64,000 nt of DNA from Botrimarina colliarenosi (GCF_007859955.1 NZ_SJPR01000002.1:482353-546352); one strand, 5' to 3'. Shown: positions 1 to 8,886, counted from the first letter of the stretch. The notes: generated by a model not told the origin, from the sequence alone. Program-made: numbers and translations.

Positions 1-940
1 CGGTCGCGACACCGGCTGCGTCGATCGAGCCGTTCGATATCCCATTCCAATTGATGCCGATTTTCTCCATGTCGGAGAGGCTGATGTCGTAGATCAAGGC
101 CTTGATGTTGACCTGCGGTCGCGGTCGATCGAGCTTCGACAGCACCGACTCGACCATCCGGATGTTGTCGGAATAGTCGACCACCAGCAGACGATCGTCC
201 CCCTCGACGGCCGAGGTCCGTCCGTCGGCGCTGAGGATCACGTCAATCGCCGTACTGGCTTGGACCGCGGAGATATAATGGGTCCGGAAGTAGGCGACCT
301 CCAATTGCTTCGGCCCGCCCCCCGCGACGCCCACTCCCCGCGACGCGGCGTCGAGCTGCTGAACCAGTTCGCGGATCATCTCGACCCGATCGGCGAAGTC
401 GACGACGAGCAACGCGCCGGCGGTCGGAAGCGCTTGGACCTGCCCCTGCGGCGTGCTCATCAAGCGGGCGGCCTCGACCAGCTCGTTGATGTCCGTCATG
501 CCGACGGGGATCGTCTCGGAGACGAAGAACGGGTTGATCTGCCCGAGGTCCTGCAGACGGCTGACAATCAGGCTGCCGCCGACCGGGCGGTAGGCGTAGC
601 CGTTCGACAGCAAGATCGTGTCGAGGATGTCGCGGAGCGGCGCGTCTTTGAAGACGCCGTTGACGGAGCCTTCGACCTTCGCCGCAACGATGTTGACGCC
701 CCAAAGCTCGCTGATGGTGAACAGGGCGGTCTCGAGGGTCGCGTCTCGCAGTGTCAAGTCGCCCCGGCGACGGAGCGACTCGACCACCTTGGCCGAGGCG
801 GCGGATCGGCTCGCGCCCGAGCCGGCCGGCGGCGGCCCCTGGGCGTGGCTCGCGAGGGCGCTAGCCAGAATGATAACGGCGCAGCCGACCACGCCAGCCA
901 TGCGAGCGGCAATCGCGGTCCGTTGCGTTCGTTTCACCAT
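1..940 (-). CDS. Type IV pilus / type II secretion secretin (PilQ/GspD-like), partial
   Basis: Outer-membrane secretin forming the exit pore of the pilus or secretion machine. The gene reads out of the window at position 1, so only about 313 N-terminal residues are present and the pore domain is missing. The start at 940 gives a signal peptide (hydrophobic VVGCAVIILASALASHAQG). Two secretin N-type modules follow (around LRDILDTILLSNGYAY and THYISAVQASTAIDVILSA), then KLDRPRPQVNIKALIYDIS and IGINWNG, typical of the approach to the secretin core. AAGGA lies about 7 bases upstream of the ATG. It is the last visible gene of the pilus operon, 32 bases after pilO. The frame was read by hand and has no stop before the window edge. 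Confidence 0.88.
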   Translation of the reverse strand, partial: MVKRTQRTAIAARMAGVVGCAVIILASALASHAQGPPPAGSGASRSAASAKVVESLRRRGDLTLRDATLETALFTISELWGVNIVAAKVEGSVNGVFKDAPLRDILDTILLSNGYAYRPVGGSLIVSRLQDLGQINPFFVSETIPVGMTDINELVEAARLMSTPQGQVQALPTAGALLVVDFADRVEMIRELVQQLDAASRGVGVAGGGPKQLEVAYFRTHYISAVQASTAIDVILSADGRTSAVEGDDRLLVVDYSDNIRMVESVLSKLDRPRPQVNIKALIYDISLSDMEKIGINWNGISNGSIDAAGVAT

Positions 941-972
941 AGGTCATCCTTGACCACGCCCTGCGTCGGGCG

Positions 973-1599
973 CTAAGCCACGTCGCTCGTGCGTACTAGC
1001 GCGAAGTACCAGAGCGTCAACTCAAGCTGAAGCTCTTGGGCGTTCCGCGCCATCGGTTTTAACTCAATATTGCTAGCGTGCTTGAGTCGTCGATCAACAT
1101 CGATCGCCTTTAGCAACGCTACTAGTTCGTTCGACGACCCCGTCACGCTGAACGTCACCGCCCTGGTCTGCAGCTGAAACGGGGTTGCTTTACTCTTGTT
1201 GGTGGGTCCCGTCGGTGAGATCGGGTTCTCGTCGTCTGACCAAGGCCGGAGCGACGGGTTTGCAAGGTCAATCCTTCTCACTTGACAACCCGACTGGCGA
1301 GCCGCATCCACCAGCCATGTCCGCAGGCTGGCCAACTGTGACTCGTCGACGACTCGCTGCCGGAGCCGCTCCAGCTTTTGTTCTTTCGCGCTGTACTCCC
1401 GCTCGTAGACCGGCAATTGCGCGGCGGAAGCCTCCGCCTGCGTTAGCTCGGCCTGCAGTTCGGATCGTTCCGATCGCTCCGCAATTAGTAGATCGACTTG
1501 CGGCAGCGCGCTCGCGAGGGCGAGCACGCATGTGACGGCTGTAACGATTAGCCAGCGGTGCGGGCTGGCCGCCAAGCGTTCTGCGATGGTCTGGATCAT
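973..1599 (-). CDS. PilO/GspM-like inner-membrane alignment protein
   Basis: A 208-residue protein with one N-terminal membrane helix (about residues 14-36, WLIVTAVTCVLALASALPQV). A coiled-coil segment rich in Glu, Gln and Arg follows (about 37-90), then a small C-terminal globular domain. This is the PilO/GspM layout: these proteins pair with PilN in the inner-membrane platform that links the cytoplasmic ATPase to the secretin. The start overlaps the end of the PilM-PilN gene by four bases, so the two are probably translationally coupled. Sequence conservation in this family is low; the call rests mainly on topology and operon position. Confidence 0.75.
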   Translation of the reverse strand: MIQTIAERLAASPHRWLIVTAVTCVLALASALPQVDLLIAERSERSELQAELTQAEASAAQLPVYEREYSAKEQKLERLRQRVVDESQLASLRTWLVDAARQSGCQVRRIDLANPSLRPWSDDENPISPTGPTNKSKATPFQLQTRAVTFSVTGSSNELVALLKAIDVDRRLKHASNIELKPMARNAQELQLELTLWYFALVRTSDVA

Positions 1600-3146
1600 G
1601 GCTTCACCTCACCCGATGCTGTCGTTGCTGTCGCCACCCCGAGGTCGACGCCGAAACTCGTCGCGGGCCCCTGGGGAGTCTGCTCGACGCCGGTCCCACG
1701 GAGCGCCACCTCTTGAAAAGTGGGCGCGTCCTCAAGGTTGTGGACAAAGTCGTAGAGGCTCCCCTCGGTGTAGCTGGCCCCTTCTAAGGTGACGCTCCCC
1801 AGGTCGCTAAATCTCAACGCCTTGAGCCAGACGTCGTCGGGGAGGCAGAACCCCACCCCTTGGATAAGGGGCGTCATCTGGCGTTCGGGGATCTTTTTCT
1901 CCAGCCTGGAGAGGTGCTCAATCTCGAGCGTCGCGTCGGCAAGCTGCTTGCTCAGCCGCTGCCCTTGGAGGTAGACCGGCTTCGCCGCTTCGACCTCGCT
2001 GCGGAGCGCCATCAGCTCGGACCGTTGCTCGAGGTTAAATAGCCAGAGGCCGGCCGCTAGCAGCAGGGCGGCGACGAGAGGAGTCGCGGCCCGCATAAGG
2101 AACGGGCGAATGGGCTGCTTCGCCCCGGCATGGATCGCGTCCATAAGGTTCGGGCTAACGCTGCTAGCATCGTCCCGCCCCCGCAGCGCCAGCCCCAAGG
2201 CCGCGCCCATTTCTGCCGACATGGGCTCGGCGTCCTGGACGGTCCAGAGGTCCGTCAGGGCGTCGAGCGGTAAGACGCTTGTCGCGATCTTGCGGCGGGT
2301 AATGGCGTCCGTCGCCGCGACCTCGCCGGGCTCGCCAACCAGCCACATCCTTTCAATGTCACCGGCGCCGACGCCGTACTGCCGCTGGCAGAACCTTTTG
2401 AGTCGATCGTGATGGTCATCGACAACCTTACCCAACCGGTCCGTGGTCGAGTCGCTTGATGGCCGGTACTCGACCAGCAACTGACCGCGCTGGCTGACGC
2501 CGACCTCGAAGCGGTCTTCGTCGAGCTGGACCATGAGCACCGACGACGGCTCTTCCGGTTCGAGCCGTCCTTGCAAGCGGCTGAGCGCGACCAACGCCGA
2601 TTCGACGACCGCGACCGTCAGCCCCGCCGACTCAGCGGCTTCCACCAGCAGGGCGAGCGTCCTTTCGTTGGTGACCGTCACCAGGGCGTGCTCATGACGC
2701 GCGTCGATATTCTTCCGGGCAATCGCCGCCGTCTTCGCGCCCGGCCCCAGCGACAGGTACATCTGGCTCCGTTCGCGGAGTTCCCCAAGCTCTTGCTCGA
2801 CCTTCGCCGTAGCGCCCGACGTGGCCCGGTTGACGCACAGCGTGCTGCTGATCGCGAACGCGACCTGACAGCCCGCGAGGCGTTCCTGGTTCACCAGCGA
2901 CCGCAGTGCGGCCGCTAGTTCGACGCGTCCTTCGGGGCAGAGGAGGTCTTTCGCCTTCTTACGCCAAGGGATCGAGAGTGTCCGCAGGACCGGTAGATTG
3001 GAGTTCTCACTGTCGATAACCAGCGCGACGCGCAGCACCGAGTGGCAGAGCTCGATTGAGATACGACGTGATTCGGCGTGGCGGCGACGGCTCGACACGT
3101 TGCGCCGGTCGGACGCCTGGCGTCGGTCTTCGTTTGATTTCTTCAT
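1596..3146 (-). CDS. PilM-PilN fusion (GspL-like) pilus assembly protein
   Basis: A 516-residue protein. Residues about 29-340 look like the actin-like cytoplasmic PilM domain (IELCHSVLRVALVIDSE, then VESALVALSRLQG and SSVLMVQLDEDRFEVGVSQ). A single membrane helix follows at about 351-370 (MRAATPLVAALLLAAGLWLF), then a PilN-like coiled coil and periplasmic domain to the end. PilM and PilN are usually separate genes; here they are one chain, as in GspL. The N-terminus is very basic (KKSNEDRRQASDRRNVSSRR). The ATG at 3146 was chosen over longer in-frame starts because GGA lies about 8 bases upstream and it follows the previous gene by 25 bases. Confidence 0.82.
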   Translation of the reverse strand: MKKSNEDRRQASDRRNVSSRRRHAESRRISIELCHSVLRVALVIDSENSNLPVLRTLSIPWRKKAKDLLCPEGRVELAAALRSLVNQERLAGCQVAFAISSTLCVNRATSGATAKVEQELGELRERSQMYLSLGPGAKTAAIARKNIDARHEHALVTVTNERTLALLVEAAESAGLTVAVVESALVALSRLQGRLEPEEPSSVLMVQLDEDRFEVGVSQRGQLLVEYRPSSDSTTDRLGKVVDDHHDRLKRFCQRQYGVGAGDIERMWLVGEPGEVAATDAITRRKIATSVLPLDALTDLWTVQDAEPMSAEMGAALGLALRGRDDASSVSPNLMDAIHAGAKQPIRPFLMRAATPLVAALLLAAGLWLFNLEQRSELMALRSEVEAAKPVYLQGQRLSKQLADATLEIEHLSRLEKKIPERQMTPLIQGVGFCLPDDVWLKALRFSDLGSVTLEGASYTEGSLYDFVHNLEDAPTFQEVALRGTGVEQTPQGPATSFGVDLGVATATTASGEVKP

Positions 3147-3171
3147 AGGGCTTTTCCGTTGCGTCTCAACG

Positions 3172-3558
3172 TCACAGTTCGATGGTTGCGCTGACCGTCC
3201 GCTTTCCGTTTCCTGCAAATCCGGTCGAGGTCACCACAACGTTGCCGAGGGCGTCGTCCGCCGCCGAGGTCGAGTACCCGGCGGCCGGGGAGCTCGGCGG
3301 CAGGACGCCGTCGGTTACGACGCCCCGCCACGTGGCGTCCGCGGCCAACTGGCTGCAGGCGTGGTGGACGCCCGCGTTGGCCAGGTAGAGGGCTTGTTCG
3401 TACTCGATCGAGTTCCTCGTTGCGGCGAGCTGGAGGGTCTCGGTTTGGACGACATTCAGCACCAGGGTGCTCACCATGAACACCAGGAACAGGCACATCA
3501 GCAGCGCTGCGCCGCGGCGGGGGCGACGGCGTAAGAGGGCAGGGCGGCGCGCTACCAT
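3172..3558 (-). CDS. PilX/GspK-like minor pseudopilin
   Basis: A 128-residue protein with a basic leader, then a hydrophobic helix (GAALLMCLFLVFMVSTLVLN) and the segment EYEQALYLANAGVHHACSQL, the usual N-terminal pattern of PilX/GspK proteins that sit at the pilus tip. It lacks the large GspK insertion and is short. The ATG at 3558 overlaps the end of the upstream pseudopilin gene by seven bases. A much longer in-frame reading (to 4128) is only an antisense-like extension through the neighbouring gene and was not used. Confidence 0.72.
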   Translation of the reverse strand: MVARRPALLRRRPRRGAALLMCLFLVFMVSTLVLNVVQTETLQLAATRNSIEYEQALYLANAGVHHACSQLAADATWRGVVTDGVLPPSSPAAGYSTSAADDALGNVVVTSTGFAGNGKRTVSATIEL

Positions 3559-4070
3559 GATCGCACCCAGGTGTAGGAGGAGACGGTCCGCGCGCCGCCG
3601 GCGGGCAATTGGGTCGTGACGCTGGCGTGCACGGCCTGCACGTCGTTGGGCTCGGTCGTGGGCGTGAGGCCGTCCGCCTCGTAGCCGGTGAAGGTCAATT
3701 GTTGGATGTCCTCCGCTAGCGGCTGAGACGCTCCGCCGTTGATGCTGAGGGTGATCGAGGTCCCGGAATGATCCCACCTCCAAGTTGCGCCATCGGCGAG
3801 AACCACCGTCAGCGACCCGCTGTCGTCGGAGGGGGCCGTGATGGCGACGACCCCGGCACATTGCCGGACGTTCTGCACAAGGTGCCGCAGCACCGCCGTC
3901 GCATTGCCGGCCCGGTCGAGGTCGGCCTCGTGCGCGGTCCACGCGGCGTAGCTCGAGCGCAGCACAACGAACGATGCGGTCATCATCGTGGCGGCCAGCG
4001 TCGCGGCGGTCATCACTTCTAGCAGAGTGACGCCGCGACGGGCTTCGGGTTGGAGACGACGGCGTCGCAT
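3552..4070 (-). CDS. Prepilin-type pseudopilin (PilW/GspJ-like)
   Basis: A 172-residue protein with a short basic leader and a type IV prepilin cleavage signal (RRGVTLLEVMTAATLAATMM). The Gly at -1 and Glu at +5 are both present. The C-terminal part is a plausible pilin head, with STN-like beta strands around GSLTVVLADGATWRWDHSG. It starts directly after the stop of the preceding pseudopilin and overlaps the PilX-like gene downstream. Assignment to the J/W subfamily comes from order in the cluster (G, G, H, I, J, K) rather than from specific residues. Confidence 0.8.
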   Translation of the reverse strand: MRRRRLQPEARRGVTLLEVMTAATLAATMMTASFVVLRSSYAAWTAHEADLDRAGNATAVLRHLVQNVRQCAGVVAITAPSDDSGSLTVVLADGATWRWDHSGTSITLSINGGASQPLAEDIQQLTFTGYEADGLTPTTEPNDVQAVHASVTTQLPAGGARTVSSYTWVRSW

Positions 4071-4589
4071 CTAGGTGGACTTGGCCTCGTAGGTGGCGAA
4101 CTTGGCGACCTTGGTGCGATAGACACACTTCGGCTCACCCGTGGTCAAGGCGTCGTCGCCGTTCTCGTCGTCGTACACGGTCGAGCGGATATCCATTAGC
4201 ACCCCGACCACGCCGCCATCGAGGGGGTCGTCTGAGCAGGTCGTTGTGTAGCGGATGTTGGGGTGGCCTTCGCCGCTGTAGTCGCCAGAACTCGAGCCCT
4301 CCGCCCAGCTATCGGCGACAAGCACCAGTTGTTCCTCGACGCGCGACACCGCATACAGCGCCAGCAATTGGCGGCGGTCGTCTTCCATGCTCCGCTCCAT
4401 GCCGTAGCGGATCAGCTGCACGGCGGGCACGAGGGTAGCCGCCATGAGCGCGATGGCCGCAACGACCTCGACGAGCGAGAACGCCCCCCGGCAGCCCCCT
4501 CGGGGAACTGCCGCTGCGGCAAAGTTTCGGCGGAACGGATTGCGAGCCATGGAGAAACGTAGCTCACGCCAAGCGGGGCGCCACGCCAC
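4071..4589 (-). CDS. Prepilin-type pseudopilin (PilV/GspI-like)
   Basis: The prepilin signal is GAFSLVEVVAAIALMAATLV, with Ala at -1 in place of the usual Gly and Glu at +5. It is followed by a helix and a head domain with ENGDDALTTGEPK near the end. The long reading starts at a GTG (4589), seven bases past the previous stop. An ATG at 4550 (MARNPFRRNF) would give a 159-residue protein with a more ordinary leader; neither start has a convincing ribosome binding site. The gene sits between the GspH-like and GspJ-like genes, which fits the minor pseudopilin I/V. Confidence 0.75.
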   Translation of the reverse strand: MAWRPAWRELRFSMARNPFRRNFAAAAVPRGGCRGAFSLVEVVAAIALMAATLVPAVQLIRYGMERSMEDDRRQLLALYAVSRVEEQLVLVADSWAEGSSSGDYSGEGHPNIRYTTTCSDDPLDGGVVGVLMDIRSTVYDDENGDDALTTGEPKCVYRTKVAKFATYEAKST

Positions 4590-4595
4590 GGCCTG

Positions 4596-5090
4596 CTAGG
4601 GCGTCTTGGCGATGGCGACGCGTCCGGTGACGGGGTTAACCGTCAAGGTCCAATCCCACTTGCCATCGCTGAGCGCGATCACGCCCCCCGACGCCGGGGT
4701 CGTAAGGGCGCCTCGGTAGTCGTACTCCCAGCGGTCGTAGGCCGTGGTGGTGGTGACGCCAGTCGGCGCGACGAGATTCGCGTCGGTCGGTACGTCGCCG
4801 CCCGCATCGGCCCGCACCAATGACAGCGAGTCGACCTCACCCGCAGTGCGGTGAAAAAGCACCGCCGCCGGGAGGCCTTCGGCGATCGCCTGCCGTCGAG
4901 CAAGCTGCAACGACAGAGCGACGCTCCGCACGAAGCCTTGAGCCGACGCCGTTCGGACCGTCGCCTCACCCCAACGGGTGACCGCCATGGCGCCAATCAC
5001 GCCGACAATGGCGATCACGGCGACCAGTTCGAGAAGCGAAAACGCACGCCGTCCGAAGGGAAGGCGTGCGTTGCGAGTGGTTGAGTCCAT
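4596..5090 (-). CDS. Prepilin-type pseudopilin (GspH/FimT-like)
   Basis: A 164-residue protein with a prepilin signal RRAFSLLELVAVIAIVGVIG, again with Ala rather than Gly at -1. The segment ASAQGFVRSVALSLQLARRQAIAEG resembles the GspH/FimT helix and start of the head domain; the C-terminus has a beta-rich pattern (VNPVTGRVAIAKTP). It lies 34 bases after the small GspG-like gene and 6 bases before the next pseudopilin, in one transcription unit. Confidence 0.8.
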   Translation of the reverse strand: MDSTTRNARLPFGRRAFSLLELVAVIAIVGVIGAMAVTRWGEATVRTASAQGFVRSVALSLQLARRQAIAEGLPAAVLFHRTAGEVDSLSLVRADAGGDVPTDANLVAPTGVTTTTAYDRWEYDYRGALTTPASGGVIALSDGKWDWTLTVNPVTGRVAIAKTP

Positions 5091-5124
5091 GACTTGCCGC
5101 GGTCGGCGTTGCGCGATCGTCAGC

Positions 5125-5442
5125 TCAGTCGATTCGATGGGTTGTCGCGTTCATCGCGTACGCCGAGTTGTCGACCGGATTCGTGGGGATGCCATCCGGG
5201 AAGTAGGTGACGACGTCCAGCTCATTGAGGTCGGCCGAGGGCCACGAGCCGTTCTCGATGTAGTATCGCTCGATCGCGGAGTTGATGGTCCCACGGTTGT
5301 GGGCGTGGACCTTCGCCTTGGCGGTGTCGCTCGATGTCGTGACGCGGGGCACGATGATCGCGGCGATGATGCCGAGAATCGTAACAACGGCCAGAAGCTC
5401 CATTAGCGAGAATGCCTGGCGACGGTAACGGTGATTCTTCAT
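5125..5442 (-). CDS. Small GspG-like pseudopilin
   Basis: A 105-residue protein. The prepilin signal is RRQAFSLMELLAVVTILGII with Ala at -1 and Glu at +5. The head is the compact GspG type: RGTINSAIERYYIENGSWPS followed by FPDGIPTNPVDNSAY, which matches the conserved proline-rich end of major pseudopilins. The ATG at 5442 gives an 11-residue leader; longer in-frame readings to 5754 lack pilin features. A 196-base gap separates it from the upstream GspG-like gene, the largest inside the operon, so it may have its own promoter. Confidence 0.82.
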   Translation of the reverse strand: MKNHRYRRQAFSLMELLAVVTILGIIAAIIVPRVTTSSDTAKAKVHAHNRGTINSAIERYYIENGSWPSADLNELDVVTYFPDGIPTNPVDNSAYAMNATTHRID

Positions 5443-5638
5443 AGTACAGCTCTCGCTTCGCATGGACCGGGAGTTAGGGGAGCGCCCGTCGATGGGGCAA
5501 CGCTTGCCTTTCGATTTCAGCTGTGCAGATGTCGATGTTGAGAAAGCGTAGGTCGCAATAATTGGCGTTGTCGTGACGCCACAAAAAATTGCCGGTGATT
5601 GCCGTAATCCGCAGCCGGATATAACCCGTGCCGCGTTT

Positions 5639-5995
5639 TCAGTGGCTGTGTCCGACGACCTCCCCCGAGGCGTCGAGTACATAGACCGAACCGTCCACCG
5701 GACAGACCGGCACACCTTCGGGAAAATAAGCCGCGTCGGCGCCCACGTCGGCAAGGCTTGCGACAGGCCACACTCCTGTGGCTCGCCGCCAGAGCATCGC
5801 CTGGAGTTCGATCTCGGACCGGTTGACGTGGCAAGCCGCGCGGTTGCCGTTCACCCGGACCGACCCCGTGCGGGGCAGCGCAATCGCCGCTAGAAGCCCG
5901 AGAATCGCGACGACCGCCATCAACTCGGTGAGCGAGAAGCCACACGGTCTGGCCCGCTTATCCCGGCGAATTCCTTCGACTTGTGTCACCGTCAT
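5639..5995 (-). CDS. GspG-like pseudopilin
   Basis: A 118-residue protein with a prepilin signal CGFSLTELMAVVAILGLLAA (Gly at -1, Glu at +5) and a short head ending in the GspG-like YFPEGVPVCPVDGSVYVLD. Its ATG overlaps the stop of the upstream gspF gene (ATGA), so translation is probably coupled. It is a paralogue of the other small pseudopilin at 5125-5442. The fiber may thus use two different major-type subunits, or one serves as a minor pilin. Confidence 0.82.
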   Translation of the reverse strand: MTVTQVEGIRRDKRARPCGFSLTELMAVVAILGLLAAIALPRTGSVRVNGNRAACHVNRSEIELQAMLWRRATGVWPVASLADVGADAAYFPEGVPVCPVDGSVYVLDASGEVVGHSH

Positions 5996-7140
5996 CCCAC
6001 CGTGTTGATCATGTCGAACATGGGCAAGTAGATCGCCAACAGGATGCCTCCGACAGCCGCCGCCATCGAGATCGTCAGGGTCGGCTCGATCACGCCAATC
6101 GCGAGGTCGGTTTTTCGCTGGATCTCCTCTTCCAGGAGGAGGCGGATTTGTCGGGTTGATTTGGTCAACCGACCGGTCTGCTCGCCGACGATGACGAGTT
6201 GGCTGACCATCGGTGGAAACAGGTCGGCGTGGCGTTCGACCTCACGGCTGAATCGCTCCCCCTGTTGAACGGCGCGGCGGAGGGCGGCGACGCCCTCTTT
6301 CATCGCCCGGTTCCGGACCGAGTCGCCGGCTTCCTCAAGCGACTCTGCAAGCGTGAAGCCGGCTTCCATCAGGCAGCCAAGCACTTCCATCAGCTGCAGC
6401 AAGGCGATGTCACGTAGCATCGGGCCGACAATCGGTGCTTTCAGAAGAGCGGCGTCGATCCTCTGACCCAGGGCCTCCTTCTGACGCAACTGATGGAGCA
6501 GCAGCGGCGTCGCCGCCCCTGTCAGCGCGAAAGCCCACCAGTAGCTCTGCGCGACATCGCCGACAGCAATCATCAGGCGCGTAATGCCGGGCAGCGGCAC
6601 GTGGGCCGATTCGTAGGTCTTCTCGAAGACCGGCACAACGTAGCAGAGCAGGAACGCCACGACCGCGGCGCCAACCGCGGCGAGCACGACGGGATAGGCA
6701 AGCTTTTTGACGACGTCTTCCTTGATGCGCCCGGCCTTCTCGCGTTGTTCGGCGACCTGTAGGAGCGTGTCGGGCAGGGTTCCTGCCCGTTCGCCCACAC
6801 GGATCTGACTGACCGTGACCCGGTCGAACGCCCCGTCCATCCGGCTCAGAACGTGGCTGAAAGAGTCGCCGCTCTCGATGCGGGACCTCAGCGATTTGAG
6901 CGTGTCGCGTCGCTTCTCCAGCGTCTTCTCTTCGGCCAAGGCGCCGATCGCTTTGGGGAGTGAAACGCCGTTGCTAGTGAGGGTCGCCAGGTTGCGGAGG
7001 AAGACCGTGACTTCCGTGTGCGAAAGCCGAGACTTGTGCCGTGTACCCCACGTCCATGCAACCCCCCGCTTGCTTGCGGCGGTCGCCGAATCGGCGGACG
7101 GCAAGACTGGGGAGAACTTCTTGTTGACTAATGACCGCAT
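5992..7140 (-). CDS. Type II secretion / type IV pilus inner-membrane platform protein GspF/PilC
   Basis: A 382-residue protein with the two repeated T2SSF domains. The first has LTSNGVSLPKAIGALAEE and MDGAFDRVTVSQIRVGERAG; the second has MEAGFTLAESLEEAGDSV and LFPPMVSQLVIVGEQTGRL. Three membrane segments are visible: VVLAAVGAAVVAFLLCYVVP, one near YWWAFALTGAATPLLL, and the C-terminal TISMAAAVGGILLAIYLPMF. It ends in the typical PMFDMINTVG. It acts as the rotating or anchoring platform beneath the pseudopilus and follows the ATPase gene by 12 bases. Confidence 0.93.
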   Translation of the reverse strand: MRSLVNKKFSPVLPSADSATAASKRGVAWTWGTRHKSRLSHTEVTVFLRNLATLTSNGVSLPKAIGALAEEKTLEKRRDTLKSLRSRIESGDSFSHVLSRMDGAFDRVTVSQIRVGERAGTLPDTLLQVAEQREKAGRIKEDVVKKLAYPVVLAAVGAAVVAFLLCYVVPVFEKTYESAHVPLPGITRLMIAVGDVAQSYWWAFALTGAATPLLLHQLRQKEALGQRIDAALLKAPIVGPMLRDIALLQLMEVLGCLMEAGFTLAESLEEAGDSVRNRAMKEGVAALRRAVQQGERFSREVERHADLFPPMVSQLVIVGEQTGRLTKSTRQIRLLLEEEIQRKTDLAIGVIEPTLTISMAAAVGGILLAIYLPMFDMINTVG

Positions 7141-7152
7141 CCCGCAACCCGG

Positions 7153-8841
7153 CTAGCTCGACAGCTTGTAGTAAACTTCTTCGAGAGTTGTTCGACCGGC
7201 GAAGACCTGCTCGATCCCCGCATCGGCCAACGTCAAGAGACCTTGCTTGATCGCGATCTCACGCAGCTTCGAAGCCGGGGCGCCGCGCTCGATCGCGTCG
7301 CCCAACTCCGGCGTCATCACGAGAATCTCGTAGATGGGAATCCGACCCGAGTAGCCTGTGCCGAGGCACTTTTTGCAGCCGCGTCCGCGGTAGAACTTTG
7401 CCCGGTTGGGGGGAGCGACGTCGCCAACCAGCTTCGCCCAGAGCTGTTCGTTCGGCTGGGCAATCTCTTTGCACTCGGTGCAGATCGATCGCAGCAGCCG
7501 CTGGGCGACCGATCCCAACAGGGCGCCGGCGATCTTGAAATTGTCGATGCCCAAGTCGTTGAGTCGCTGGACGGCGCCGACCGAGTCGTTGGTGTGCAAA
7601 GTGCTGATCAGCAAGTGGCCGGTCAGGGCCGCCTGGACCGAGGTGCTCGCCGTCTCGTTGTCACGGATTTCGCCGACCATGATGACATCGGGGTCCTGCC
7701 GCATGATGTACTTCAGGGCATTGGCGAATCCCAAGCCGTGCTCGCTGTCGCTCGCGATTTGGTTGATCCCCGTCAGTCGGTACTCGACGGGGTCCTCAAC
7801 GGTCACGATATTGCGGCTCACGGCGTTGAGCCGCGCCAGCACGGAGTACATCGTCGTGCTCTTTCCCGATCCGGTCGGGCCGGTGACGACGATCATCCCG
7901 TGCGGCTTGTCGATGAGGTCCAGCACCTTCTTGAGGTCGCGATCCCCGAGGCCCAGGCTCTTGAGGTCGAAGTTCTTTCCCCCCTCATCGAGGAGTCGCA
8001 TGACGACCTTCTCGCCGCCGACGGTGGGGATCGTGCTGACGCGGAAGTTCACGCGCCCGCCCGCCTCGACCAGCGTCAGACGCCCGTCTTGTGGTCGGCG
8101 ATTCTCGGTCGTGTCCATATCGGCCATGACCTTGATACGGGCGACAACCGCTTCTTCGGTGTGGTTTGGGATGGTCATCACCGATTGCAGCTCGCCGTCG
8201 ACGCGGTAGCGGACCCGCATCTCGGGGACGTGCGGCTCGAGATGGATATCGCTGCAGCCGGCGTTGATGGCGCCGGTAAGGATCGAGGTCACCAGCCGGA
8301 CCACTGGCGCCTGTTCTTCGTCGGCACCCACGGTCGCGAGGAGGCTCTCATCAACAACGAGCTCCGCGGCGGCGAGGTCGGCGAGCTTCATGTCGACGAT
8401 CGTCTGACGGGCGGTCAGACGATCGTCGAAGCCGCGATCGAGTGCGGCCTGGATCGCGTGCTCCAGCGCGACGAGTGGCTCGACACGGTAGCCGGTGATC
8501 AGCTCGGTTTCGCTGATGGTGTCGATGTCGTCGGGGGAAGCCATCGCAAGCCGCAGCGCGCCGCTGCCGACGCCAACGGGCACACAGCTGCGATGCCTGG
8601 CGAGGTTCTCGGGAACCAATCGCGCAATCTGGGGATTGACCGATTGCGGCACCAGATCGAGGTACGGGACGCCGTACTGCTCCGACAGGGCGTCGCCTAG
8701 TTGCTGACCCGAGATGAGGTTCCGGCGCAGCAGGAGCTGGCCCAGGACGCCCCGCTCGGCCCCTTGGGCCGCGAGCGCTGCGTCGAGCTGAGCGGGCGTG
8801 ATATAGCCACGCCGCACCAGGATATCGCCGAGCCGTGCCAT
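7153..8841 (-). CDS. Type II secretion / pilus assembly ATPase GspE/PilB
   Basis: A 562-residue hexameric motor ATPase. An N-terminal MshEN-type domain (LGDILVRRGYITPAQLDAAL) precedes the ATPase core. The Walker A is GPTGSGKST at about 321-329, the Asp box includes VEDPVEYRLTGINQ, the Walker B region is DPDVIMVGEIRD and the His box is LLISTLHTND. Two CxxC pairs (about 454-457 and 489-492) form the Zn-binding site of the GspE/PilB group, which PilT retraction ATPases lack. No PilT-like gene is present in the window, which favours a secretion-type or non-retracting system, although pilT is often located elsewhere. Confidence 0.95.
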   Translation of the reverse strand: MARLGDILVRRGYITPAQLDAALAAQGAERGVLGQLLLRRNLISGQQLGDALSEQYGVPYLDLVPQSVNPQIARLVPENLARHRSCVPVGVGSGALRLAMASPDDIDTISETELITGYRVEPLVALEHAIQAALDRGFDDRLTARQTIVDMKLADLAAAELVVDESLLATVGADEEQAPVVRLVTSILTGAINAGCSDIHLEPHVPEMRVRYRVDGELQSVMTIPNHTEEAVVARIKVMADMDTTENRRPQDGRLTLVEAGGRVNFRVSTIPTVGGEKVVMRLLDEGGKNFDLKSLGLGDRDLKKVLDLIDKPHGMIVVTGPTGSGKSTTMYSVLARLNAVSRNIVTVEDPVEYRLTGINQIASDSEHGLGFANALKYIMRQDPDVIMVGEIRDNETASTSVQAALTGHLLISTLHTNDSVGAVQRLNDLGIDNFKIAGALLGSVAQRLLRSICTECKEIAQPNEQLWAKLVGDVAPPNRAKFYRGRGCKKCLGTGYSGRIPIYEILVMTPELGDAIERGAPASKLREIAIKQGLLTLADAGIEQVFAGRTTLEEVYYKLSS

Positions 8842-8886
8842 GAAGGGGAGAGTCTTGAAAGTCAGTTAAAGGGGCGAATGTCGCGA

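Noticed and set aside
3559..4128. N-terminal extension of the PilX-like protein
   Set aside because: The extension reads through the neighbouring pseudopilin gene in another frame and has no pilin features.
7243..8700. Plus-strand open frame of 485 codons opposite gspE
   Set aside because: It is the antisense shadow of a gene with intact Walker and CxxC motifs; no signal of its own.
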